A stretch of DNA of 46,497 bases from Terfezia claveryi (Eukaryota > Ascomycota > Pezizomycetes > Pezizales > Pezizaceae), in the NCBI GenBank assembly GCA_015179025.1, contig WHUX01000318.1, forward strand, positions 1-46,497, given 5' to 3'. The position numbers were made by a program, and so were the translations under genes. This document shows, in pieces, positions 19,364-30,001 of this stretch. Within the stretch, counting starts at the first letter, position 1, and each line of letters begins with the position of its first letter. A model generated the notes under the pieces. That model ran no database searches and was not told the origin of the DNA. It was given only the letters and a program-made list of their open reading frames with translations.

Positions 19364-22300
19364 GGTGTATTAAATGCAGTTCTTGGTTCATGTGCTTCTA
19401 TGACTCGGACCTCAAGATAGGCATTGCTGATATCGACTTTGGTCCTAAAGAGGTGTCGTGCCACTGTATTCCTAATCAACATTCGACTTGGGATAAAACT
19501 TAGTTTCATAATTGTCATAGCATTTCATGCTACTAAATCATGTAAAAATCTTGCTTTATTAGGGTCGTTAGTTTTGGGAATCACAAACATGGTACATGCA
19601 GATATGTCATTAGACCTGTAGACACGTCCTGTCTTCTCTTCTTCTCTGAGTTTTTCTAATAGTTGAGGGAGGAATTTTTCTTTAGGCTTGATTGGTCTTG
19701 GTTTCCATACTGCAGTTAGATCTTTCAAATTGATAGTATGGTTCATTCCTTCTCTCAGTGAAGGTAGGTCTAGTATTTTCGTAGCAGGAAATACATTAGG
19801 GAACTCATCAAAGACATTGTGATGAGGTTGTAAGGTTGTTGCAGCTGAATTAATTTTCTGAGTTGTTTGTAGGTCCAGAAAATAAGTAATAAGGATTTTT
19901 GCAGGGGTCGGGAGATTAGTGTTAATCTCCTTTTTTCTTGTATTTTTCGTTACTGGTGTGACTGTCCATGGGGCTAGTGCAAATCGAGGATGTCCAGGGG
20001 GCTAGATAGTAACACTTATATTTCCTATTTTGATCACTGCCTTAGTATGTCTTAGAGATAGAGATCCTAAGATTACATCCTAATCTTTGAGTGCAGCCAC
20101 ATAAAAAATTCATTGCTCTGACCATCCCAACCAGTCACAATTTGCTTTAGTGTAATGGCTAATAGATCCCTTAGATCCTTTCATGGTCATCGGCAAGGTA
20201 ATTAGATTCTTAAGTGCCTACAGGTGGAAATTATGTAAGGTACAGAATTTGCTGCTAATGAGGTCAGCACCCACAGTTTGCTGATCAACTAACATCTTTG
20301 CAGGTTGGTTGTTGATTTTCGTAGTGACTAGAAGGTGTTCTTTTGCTGCATCAATAACAGGTGTTACTGATTTTCCTTTTGTATGTAGAGCAAGAGGTTC
20401 GTAGTCTTCAATCAATTGAGCTGCAGAAGTAATCTTATCTGGATGATTAACTTCTGTAATTGCATGCTCAATAGTGCCCGCGGCACTTCGAATTTGTTGC
20501 TTCTTAGCTGGACAGTTAGTAGCTTGATGTCCTAACTTCCTACAGTAGAAACATCTACCTTTCTTAGCTAGCTCAACCTTTTCTTCTGGAGTTAGTTTCT
20601 TGAATGTTGAGAGTGAAGTTGCAGGCTTGCTGAAAGACTTAGACTTATTGAACGTAGTCTTAGAAGGTCCAGGATTAAAGCCTGTCTGAGGTGTGTGAGA
20701 TTGTTGACGCATTTTCTGACCATTTTTAGGCTTATGATCTTTTTTGGAGTCTTGAAAGTTGTGTATAACTGAATCATGCTTACTGCAGAGTTCAATTATC
20801 TCGTTCCAATTCATATCCTCATTAATATAAGCTCTAACTTTATGGAGTAAAGGAAGGTCCATGGCTTCTAACAATTGATCATAACACTGCCAATCTGTGA
20901 TCTTAGTGAGGAGGAGTTGCATTTGCTTAATCTTATTTGCAACTTGTTGAATTGGTTTAGTGCATCTATTCTGCATCTGTCTGATAGCTTGGAATTTGTT
21001 CCAAAGCTGATCTTTACTGTTGAAGGGAATGCAGAATTTCCGAAATTCTACAAGGAATTGAGCGACTGTATTGTTCTTAGTTTTATTGTCTTTCCGGTAA
21101 GAATTATGAAGAACCTTTGCATCTCCTTCTAAGTGCCAACCGAGCCAAATCATAGCTTCTCTAGAGTCTGGATCGAGGTCTCTCACATCTAAGAGATCCC
21201 TAGTATCCTCAACCCAATTATCAAAGGTTGCTAGTACTTTCCATTTTCCAGCTCCATTATTCATCTTGAGTTTAGGAGCTTTGAGTTTACTGCTTCCAAA
21301 GACTAAACTTGACGTAGTATCTATACTTTGAGATCTTCTCCTGCGTCCAATAGGGATTCGATTGTAATTTCCCTCAAATGATTCAGAGTCAGATCCATCT
21401 GAATCATCTGGTTGCTCTATCTTGGAGGAGCTGACAATCTAACCTTAGCCGGAGTTTTCCTAGGTGTTTGTGGAGGCTTAAGAGTAGGTGGAGGAACGTG
21501 TTGGGGTTGCTGAGGTGGTGGCATAGTATTAGACGTAGTAGTACTAGCAGGGTTCTGAAATGAGGTTGTCTGAGATCTAGTACTAGTGCTTATATGAGAT
21601 CCAGGGGGGGCTGAAGGGCTTCTTGGAGGAGAAAAGACTAGAGAATGTAGTTATTGGTACTGAGAGGAGGAACTCGATACACGAAAAATATCTAAAGGAT
21701 TCCTAGGTAAAAAAGCTTCACGAAATTCTTTTTTGCATGAGATAGGAAACTCAGATAAGTTTCTTTAGCTTTTTGTGGTGCTGTAGGAAATTCTAAATGA
21801 TCTGATCCATGCCTTGCTGGTTTTTCTGGCGTGATGGGAAATTGTTCTGGAACATTTTGTTGTTTAAGTTCTTCAGCTAATTTTGAAGTAGCTTTGATTA
21901 ATTAGATAAATCCTTTATAATCATTACTAAATGTTTTAGCTCTAGGTTTGTGCTGATAATAGAATGTAGACAAATCGTAATCATTGTTAGTAATTCATTT
22001 TCTTCTTCAGGTTCAGGCTGAAAGGATTTCTGAGGCTTGATTGGAGTAGTTTGCTGAATAACTACTACTAGACATTTTCCTTGAGTTGATGGTTTAGGAG
22101 TTTCTTCTTCCATTTGGTACTCTTCTAACTCATCATTATCCTGTTCGAATTCTTTTTCCTCATCTGCCTTAGACAATTGTCTGGATATGGTTCTGGAACT
22201 AGGATTCTATTTAAGAGGACTAAATTCAGGGTTTTGGCTTGAAAGTCTACTAGAGGTTCTGAGAACTGAATATTGTTCTGATGCTATTAGGGCTTGCTTA

Positions 22301-22437
22301 ATTTCGTTTGCAAGGCTTTTACCAAGATTCTGAGACCATGTGGTTGCTAAAGAGGCTAGTACTGAATAACTAGTGCTGACAGAAATATGATGGCATTTTT
22401 TGAAATGACAAGGGAGAACAGTGACTGACTGATTCAC
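19364..22437 (-). pseudogene. Ty3/gypsy Gag-protease-RT polyprotein, decayed and truncated
   Basis: One minus frame runs from about 22437 with stops and a frameshift near 21420 (Pro/Ser-rich and acidic Gag N-terminus; PPTLKPPQTPRKTPAK). The best part is 21264-20218, a retrotransposon Gag domain (GWHLEGDAKVLHNSYRK; FLVEFRKFC) and a zinc knuckle CFYCRKLGHQATNC. A retropepsin-like region follows (KMLVDQQTVGADLI), without an obvious D-S/T-G triad. The same frame continues through stops at 20218 and others to DLPSLREGMNHTINL and the RT start (FLPQLLEKLREEEKTGR, near 19660; TKVDISNAYLEVRV, with the first RT aspartate, near 19430). It ends at FNTP against X module 1, before the YxDD box. Integrase is absent. 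The stops mostly fit CAA/CAG/CGA to TAA/TAG/TGA. Confidence 0.8.
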
Positions 22438-23364
22438 AGGCCTTGTTGAGCTCGAGTGCAGGAGTAGCTAGAGTAGCTAAAGAATTGACTAGAGTGTCTA
22501 GTCAAAGTTCAAGAGGAACTAGGGGTGATCAAGCTCTAGAAAGAAAAGGAAAAATTTTTAAAGCTGGTTTGCAGGTAAAAAAATGTAAGTGTGAGCCAAG
22601 TTAGTAGAGGTGTTCCTAAATTCAACACGACTCTACCAACGTAGTTGGGCAGCTAAGCACACTATCCAGGTCCTATACAGGAGTCCTAGAGAGCAGCTAG
22701 CTGTTGGTGTATTTGTAGGGTGGTGTTCGGAAAAGTTACGGAGGTCTGGAGAAAGAATATTACCGGTGTAGCTTGTATATTGTGATGTTGCTCGACTAGA
22801 TGGTACTGAAAGAGATCCTGTCCTATCTAAAGGCCACAGAAATAAGGTCTTTAATAGACACTTGATTTCTAAGGCTATGAGTTCAAACGAACTCATGTAA
22901 AGACAATCATCAAGACTCATTATGATACTCGATCATAATGGATACAAGATAGCTCATTCTAGATACGTTCTGTATCATAGATGACACCAGAGAAAGTAAT
23001 AGAAACGAGGCTGACAATAGATGAGAGAATAAGACATAATATCAATTACCGGACAAGATAGGCAACTGGAATAGGAGTAAGTGGTTAGCTCGCTAATCAC
23101 ACAAGACATGTCAGTAATGAGTCAGAGATAAGGGAAACAGATAACGTGCTAAAGAAAGACAACACTAATACATGAGTAATCTATATACTAATCCAACTAA
23201 TGAAATACCTAAGCAAGTAAATATGTCCTAAATATCTGATAACAAATCCTAAAAATAGCCAAAGAGATTCCAACGTTCAAACAAGACTTATAGTAAGGAG
23301 AAAACAAGTATTCCTTACAATACGTAATCCTACTACATATGTGATCAATCATCATCTACCTTTA
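22438..23364. other. Unassigned AT-rich stretch upstream of the gypsy Gag
   Basis: No supported gene. By position it should contain the leader and possibly a decayed 5' LTR of the gypsy element, but I could not find a matching second LTR in the window. A near-palindrome, ATTATGATACTCGATCATAAT, lies at about 22919-22939. The 95-codon minus frame at 22920-22633 has no recognisable content. Confidence 0.4.
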
Positions 23365-23673
23365 CCACTTTCCTCTTCATCATCTTTATTATCTTTATCA
23401 ATATCCTCCCTACCATTTCCTTATCTAGCCATCCCTTCCCCTAAAATAACACTTTAATAGCTTTCTCTACTGCCAAAGCTTCATTCTTCTCTTTCCTGTC
23501 AAGCGTCTCACACTTTAGTTCTTCTACCTACTCCTCTATATCCAAGTTAATAATAGGGATTTCTATCCTATATTTCCTCCTCTTTTCTATAGTACTCTTG
23601 TCAATCTCATTTGCAGCTCTCTTACATTCATGAGTCTAAAGAGCAGCCTCTGCTTCCTTCACTTCTCCTGTAC
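23365..23673 (-). pseudogene. C-terminal part of an unknown charged protein, cut by X module 2
   Basis: On minus, a frame runs from the X boundary to about 23365 with stops at TAG/TGA positions that would be Gln or Arg/Trp before C-to-T or G-to-A change. Readable pieces are VKEAEAAL, THECKRAANEIDKSTIEKRR, VEELKCETLDRKEKNEALAV and GKGWLDKEMVGRILI. It is Lys/Glu-rich and probably helical, like the C-terminal tails of pogo-type transposases or some Gag proteins. I cannot assign it. Confidence 0.4.
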
Positions 23674-24748
23674 ATCAGCAAAAATAATATTTGCATCCTG
23701 TGTGACAGATGCATGTAACGTATGGGACGATAACTCAAAATCAGGATGTGAACGCTTGTTGTGCCAGCATCCTAATGCACTGGGACGTTGCTCACACCTC
23801 TGGGACACAACACCAATTCTTGGCAGTTGCACTCATGTCTAAGATGCACTGTAACATTGCTCACATGCCTGGGACGCAACACCAATGCTGGGCAGGTGCT
23901 CTCGCATCTGGGATGCACTGGGACGTTGCCACCGCACTTGGGACGCACTGGAACGTTACCTCCTCTCCTGGGATGCAACACCAATAATGGGCAGTTGCTC
24001 TCGCATCTAGGATGCACTGAGATGTTGCCCCCATACCTGAGACGTAAGCATACATGCAACCTTTGTCTCGATGCACTTGGTGGGTAAACACAACCAGCTT
24101 ACAGCTTAGATCTACTATGTTCTTACACCAGCCAGCTATGTAGCCGGGTTTGCAACCTTTAAATATGCATACACCAGAAATATTCATTGTATTCGCTAAT
24201 TATTATATACACAGAAATGTATTTAGCAATAGATAGGTACACGGAACATGTGTGCAGCAACACTTGCTCTAACCTATGGCCTAAGCTTCACTCTAACTCT
24301 CGTTGTATCTAACGCTCTAACTCTCGCTCTACCAACCAGACTACTTTCGCTCTAATGCTCGCTCTAATTCTCGCTCTAATGCTCTCTCTAATACTCGCTG
24401 TAATATGCTGGGAATAATGAGTAAAGGGAAAAAGCATAGGGAAGGGAAGTATATATACAGGAAAAGCATAGTTGCCAAGGCCAACTGCTAAGGCCGACAA
24501 TTTAGACTTTCCAAAGACAATGAGATAGAAGATAATAAGAGAAGTGGCATGACAGTGATCAATGGCGCTTAGCCTCCCTTTCGCACATGGGTGCCGTACT
24601 ACTCAATGCCTGGCCTGGTAATAGTCATATTGGGAAATCGTAGTCATAGTACTACGAATAAGACAAGTACTGCGATTTGTATGCAGTTCACACTTTATGA
24701 TATATCCCGTAGGAATTCATGCATGCATGGGCTTATATAAGTATATAT
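23674..24748 (-). repeat. X module copy 2 (inverted, uninterrupted)
   Basis: Reverse-oriented copy of the X module. It starts at ATCAGCAAAAATAAT (the X end) at 23674, then the GCGTCC minisatellite (about 23695-24060), the block CTATGTAGCCGGGTTTGCAACC, the 12-bp array (about 24240-24420), the AGTACGGCACCC-type block, and the AATTCATGCATGCATG box beside the AT satellite. It is uninterrupted at the site where copy 3 carries the pogo transposon and so serves as the empty-site reference. Confidence 0.65.
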
Positions 24749-26484
24749 GTTCTGGTCCGTTCCGGGATCCGGGGCATACCGGTATGGCCCGGTCCATACC
24801 GGTATGGACTGGATATCGCAACGGACCAGGCCATTACGGGATTAAATTGTTCAATGTCACGGATAGCAACAAGGATTTACCACAACACCACAGTGGCCAC
24901 AGCGACATTAAAAGTACTAAATAAGGACATATCCGATATGAAGGTAATTTTGTAGCAACATTTGGTCAACGGAGATAAAATAAGTGACCTATCGAAGAAA
25001 ATACTCAGTAGAGGTATACCCGAAATGAAGGTTATTATGTAGAGAAACATTAGGTCAAAGAACAAGAGGTTGTAGCATGCGCAATAGTAGCCTTTAAAGA
25101 TCACGATACCATAACTTCTTTGCAACAAACACAAGTGTTTTAACCATTGCTTTGCTTAATTACACTCTTACCGGTCTCTACAATATTACACTCTTACTAC
25201 CAGCGGAAGCATGCAAAACACCATTATCTAGAGCCAGCGGAAGCATGAATTGCATGCATATATAGAAGCCGAAAAGCCATCATTTCTATATGTTTGTCTT
25301 CTCATTCGTTTCCCATATATGTGTATTTCCTTCTTTGTGCTAGGTTTTGCCAATTGCAGGAGGAGCCCCAACCGACGCGGCGGGATGATTGTAGGTAAGA
25401 CATGTAATCTGGTTTTAAGACAGCGCCAGTCGATCCAATGGCTGGCGGCAAGACACGGCAAGTCCCTATTTCCAAGGTGTGCTCGGCTGGGACTTAGAGC
25501 TTCTGTTCATTTCTTCCAAATAATTTTGCTCGCTCTATTCTACCTGGTTTGCTCGCTCATTTTCTCGCTCATTTTCTCGCTGATTTGCTTGCTCGATTCT
25601 AGGCTGATTTGCTCACTCGATTGTATGCTGATTTGCTTCCTTGATTCTAGGCTGATTTGCTCGCTCGATTATATGCTGATTTGCTCGCTAGATTATATGC
25701 TAATTTGCTCGCTCGATTCTAGGCTAATTTCCTCGCTCGATTCTATGCCAGTGGTGATTTCTTTGGTCAATTCTCTGCTGATTTTCTTTCTCAATTCTAG
25801 GCTGATTTGCTCGCTCGATTGTATGCTGATTTGCTCACTCAATTGTAGGCTGATTTCCTCGCTCGATTCGGTGATATCCTTGCTCAATTCTCTACTGATT
25901 TCCTCACTCAATTCTAGGCTGATTTCCTCGCTCGATTCTAGGCTGAGTTACTTGCTCAATTCTAGTGGATATCCAGGTTAATATGGACAGTGAATTGCAG
26001 GCTCATATGGATGGCGAATCTAGGATTCTAGGGACGCGGATGTGAAGGCTGGTACAGATAGGGGTTTTGGGGCGCAGCATGTTAGATAGCCTTATTAGAT
26101 AATCGTGAGAATAAAATGGATTATTTCAAAATGCATATAATGCAGGTGAACTACAAGAACAAGTGCAGATATACTGGAAGACCATTTGCGTTGGAGTTTG
26201 GAATGGGATGGTGACTGCGTAGAGGGTAGAGGTTAAGGTAGACATGAATCTAGGAATATGGCATCAAATGATTTACGTTGGTTAGGCCAAATAAGTTGGG
26301 TGTGCGTAAGGAAATATAAGAAGATATGTATATTTATGCCATCCCGGAACGGCCTAGGTAATCTCGCAATCTCGCAACGGCCCGGTCCATACCGGTATGG
26401 GGGGCCATACCGGTATGGCCCGGGCAATTCTGGAACGGCCCGGTCCATACCGGTATGGCCTGGAATCCTGGAACGGACCAGAAC
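24749..26484 (-). mobile_element. G unit 6 (complete, inverted, 1736 bp)
   Basis: Complete reverse-oriented unit: GTTCTGGTCCGTTCCGGGAT at 24749 and TGGAACGGACCAGAAC ending 26484. Three exact CCATACCGGTATGG copies lie near its right side, and two palindromes (one with a single change) near its left. It is the shortest complete unit because its 24-bp array is short and lacks some variant units. It is flanked on both sides by GAGAAA/AT satellite or X sequence. Confidence 0.65.
25525..25972 (-). repeat. 24-bp minisatellite array of G unit 6
   Basis: About 18 units of the GCTGATTTGCTCGCTCGATT type. The plus frame of 243 codons covering it also runs through the neighbouring non-coding block and is not a protein. 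Confidence 0.85.
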
Positions 26485-26759
26485 ATATATATGTGAGAAA
26501 CCTATGTACTCACTGCTTATATATATATATGCGAGAAATCCATGCATTTACGGGCTTATATATTTATATGCGAGAAACTTGTGCTTTTGAAGACTTATAT
26601 GAATATATGCGAGAAATCCATACATTTACAGGCTTATATATATATGCGAGAAACTCGTGCTTTTGGGACATATATATATATATATATAAAAAATCCATGC
26701 ATTCGCGAGCTTATATATATATGCAAGAAACTCATTCTTTTGGAGATTTATGTATATAT
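26485..26759 (+). repeat. GAGAAA/AT satellite, alternating a-b phrases
   Basis: Seven ~38-bp phrases alternating between a type (GAGAAATCCATGCATTTACG) and b type (GAGAAACTCGTGCTTTTGG), each ending in a TATATATATG run. The c phrase of the 14.2-kb array is missing. A solo LTR interrupts it at 26760, and it resumes at 28221. Confidence 0.75.
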
Positions 26760-28220
26760 TGTCATGGGGTGACATCCAGCCCTACCAAAGGTACTTGGGC
26801 CCTCATAGAACGACCCTAGAATCTATATGGACTCTAGGTACACTCTTAGTAGTGTGGTGCATACGTTTCTAATACTTATCTATAAGAGTTAAGTATATGA
26901 AACGGGTATGAACCTCGGAATGGTTTATAATCATCCTAGATGGTTAAGACCCTTATGGAACGTCCATAGACCCTTAAGGGAGCTACGGTTTAAGTTTCAT
27001 AAGTATCCGACTAATGGTTCAATAGTTATACCCAGATCAATATGCTGGCTACATGCATACATATCCTAGCGATTAGCTGTTACCCTGAAGTCTTGGCGTT
27101 ACCCTGAATTGCTAATTATTACCCTGAACTTAAGGAAAATAATTCGGTAAAAATAACTAAAAAAATGAAGGACCGAGGGCGCATTTTAGACCAAAGTGCG
27201 TCCGGTGACACTATAAGGGAGTGCGCCCAGGACAGAGGCCAAAGGTAGGGCCAAAACATAAAGTTCTCCGAATTTAATGTTTCAAGGTTCTATCTAGGCC
27301 TACTCTTCGTCCTGATTCCATTTCTGCAATCCTTTTTATAATCGGAGTTAAACTCATGGAGATATAAGACTTTTAATATGGTCATATAGGTCCACGAGGA
27401 GGTTTACTTATTATTGGTAATAACTCCGTGAATAATTTTGGTATCGAGATAAACTAAGATTCTATAATCTTCTATGCATTGATACCTTTCCAATGGTAAT
27501 CTACTTGTGACCCACGGTTCTCTATTCATAGAGTTATGTGCAGTTGAAAATTATTTTCAATGGACACTAGACACTATTAAGTGAATATTGCCGGAAACAT
27601 AATTAGATGCCTTTGGATATTGTCGGATGGTAATTCGATAGTATCGAGGATTGGTAACGTATCTGAAATTGAATTTAGTTGTCTCGGATAAGAATTCTTT
27701 AATGGGATAAGCGAGCTATAAGCGAAGTACGTATAACATGCAGACATGGGAATATTCTCTACGTTCGGGTTACTAACATGTGACAACGAGTGCAGATAGC
27801 AACTGCATTAACAAAGGTGTGGATGGCATAACACTTAGGAAGAAATTCTAGGGTGACAGAGAGGCCCGAGTTTTATAAAATATTTTTATCATAAGAATAT
27901 CTACAAACACTGCGGGATATAAATAGTGCAAGTAGTTCCAGTTGAATTTATTCTACCACCAGCAAGTATTCGAAAGCAAGAGCACCTCGAGTATATGAAG
28001 CCTACAAAGTTCTAAGTCTTGAGTTAACTTTACGTTTAAAGCGACATAGGATTTATTTTGTCTTGCGAAATAAGATCCGTCGTGAGGAACTATCGTTGGA
28101 CTAAACTTTACTGCTATAGGATTGATATTCTGTGTTGCGGAATAGATATCGTTATGGCAGGAAATTACGGCCGTCCTAATAGTCACAAGAGCACTATCAG
28201 TCAATAGGGCCCCCGTGACA
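26760..28220 (+). mobile_element. TGTCAC-family solo LTR copy 4
   Basis: A 1461-bp LTR with TGTCATGGGG at 26760 and CCCCGTGACA ending 28220. It is flanked by TATAT on both sides (26755-26759 and 28221-28225), a 5-bp target duplication, although the flank is itself an AT repeat. The satellite phrases resume behind it, so it is a clean solo LTR. TATAAATAG lies at 27918-27926. Three TTACCCTGAA boxes stand at 27080, 27099 and 27119. Confidence 0.85.
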
Positions 28221-28298
28221 TATATATGTAAGAAATCAATACATTCATAGGCTTATGTATATATGTGAGAAACTCGTGCTTTTGGGACATATATATAT
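28221..28298 (+). repeat. GAGAAA/AT satellite, right of solo LTR 4
   Basis: Two more phrases (AAGAAATCAATACATTCATAG; GAGAAACTCGTGCTTTTGGG) joined to AT runs, continuing the array at 26485-26759. Confidence 0.65.
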
Positions 28299-28605
28299 GT
28301 TCTGGTGTATTCCGGGATCTGGTCCATACCGGTATGGCCTGGTCTATACTGGTATGGACTGGATATCGCAACGGACCAGGCCATTATGGGATTAAATTGT
28401 TCAATATCACAGATAGCAACAAGGATTTACCACAACACCACAGCAGCCACAGCAACATTAAAATTACTAAATAGGGACATATCCGATATGAAGGTTATTT
28501 TGTAGCAACATTTGGTCAAAGAACATCGGAGATAACATAGGCGACCTATCCAAAAAAAAACTCAGTAGAGGTATACCCGAAATGAAAGTTATTATGTAGA
28601 GAAAT
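28299..28605 (-). mobile_element. G unit 7, truncated
   Basis: Left ~307 bp of an inverted G unit: GTTCTGGTGTATTCCGGGAT at 28299, two palindromes, the GGATATCGCAACGGACC box, and the block TTCAATATCACAGATAGCAAC. It stops inside the block ATTATGTAGAGAAA at about 28605, where the variant unit begins. It has more changes than units 3-6. Confidence 0.65.
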
Positions 28606-29327
28606 GTTCTGGTCCGTTATGGAATTGAAACCTTTAGTTCGTGAGAATTTTCTTCAACACAATACACTTGTTCAATGTAATATATTGTGCACACTGACAT
28701 TACCAGAGCACACCGCAGAATTACCAACATACCACGACATTCCAGCTCTTACCATAATGTCAGTTGGTCATAAGATAATGGTGCTATTGATTTGAATCAG
28801 TTTCACCCCCTAGGTTTCACTTGATCTCGAAGCACAATTATTGAAGTAAATCCCAGGTGACCTTTGAGAAGTAATTCCTTAATATCCAATTCAAGTACAT
28901 GGTGACTAACAAGAACTACCTAGGTATTGCAGAATTAAAGCATACCTGTGAGACCCAAATAACTGCGATGGAAGGAAAGTAATGATGGGAAACAAGTGGC
29001 TTGGGAGCATGATGTAACATGTTTGTGATACTTTGCTGCATTCAGAAAAGAACAAGACCTATAGTACTATGAACGAGAGGTATCATGAAATTACTCGTAG
29101 TGAAGTTTGAGCTTTTGTTATGTATAAAATTGTATAGACCCAGTTTCCACTCAATTTGGCTTCGTTCATTACTCAGAGTGTAGATATATACCATCCCGGA
29201 ATAGCCCGGCAATCTCGCAATGGCCCAGTCTATACTGGTATGGGGGGCCATACCGGTATGGCCCGGGCAATCCCGGAACGGCCCGGTCCATACCGGTATG
29301 GACCAAAATCCCGGAACGGACCAGAAC
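28606..29327 (-). mobile_element. G-type element with different cargo (722 bp)
   Basis: The left end GTTCTGGTCCGTTATGGAAT (28606) and the right end ...CCCGGAACGGACCAGAAC (29327), with palindromes and boxes as in G units over 29190-29327. The interior (about 28625-29185) shares nothing visible with G units 1-7: no 24-bp array and none of the flanking blocks. It contains no convincing ORF. Either the family has several internally unrelated members or this is a deletion derivative that captured other DNA. Confidence 0.55.
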
Positions 29328-29470
29328 ATATATATATATGTGAGAAATCCATACGTTCGCAGGCTTATATATATATATACGAGAATCTGGTGCTTTTAGA
29401 GACTTATATATATACATATGCGAGAAACTCATGATTTGGGATACTTATATATATATTCCCATGAATGCAT
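29328..29470 (+). repeat. GAGAAA/AT satellite
   Basis: Three phrases (GAGAAATCCATACGTTCGCAG; GAGAATCTGGTGCTTTTAG; GAGAAACTCATGATTTGGG) with TA runs between the variant G element and X module 3. Confidence 0.7.
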
Positions 29471-30001
29471 GAATTCCTACGAGATATATCACAAAGCGTG
29501 AACTCCGCACATATCGCAGTACTTGTCTCGTTCACAGTACCACGACTACGATTTCCCAACATGACTATTACTAGGCCAGGCATTGAGTAGTACGGCACCC
29601 ACGTGCGAAAGGAGGGCTGAGCACCGTTAATCACTGTCGTGCCACTTCTCTTATTATCCTCTATCTCATTGTCTCCGGAAAGTCTAAATTGTTGGCCTTA
29701 GTAGTCTGCTTTAGCAACTATAGTTTTCCTGTATATATACTTCCCTTCCCTGGGCTTTTTCCCTTTGCTCATTATTCCAAGCATATTACAGTGAGTATTA
29801 GAGAGAGTATTAGAGCTAGAGTTAGAGCGATGGATACAATGAGAGTTAGAGCAAAGCTTAGGTCAAGGGTTAGAGCGAGTGTTACTGCACCCATGTTCCG
29901 TGTACCTATCTATTACTAAATACCTCTCTGTGTATATAATAATTGGTGAATACAATGAATATTTCTAGTGCATGCATATTCAAAGGTTGCAAACCTAGTT
30001 A

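Noticed and set aside
18898..19373. Overlapping plus and minus frames of up to 153 codons in X module 1
   Set aside because: They lie in the GCGTCC minisatellite, are not conserved in the other X copies, and have compositions dictated by the repeat.
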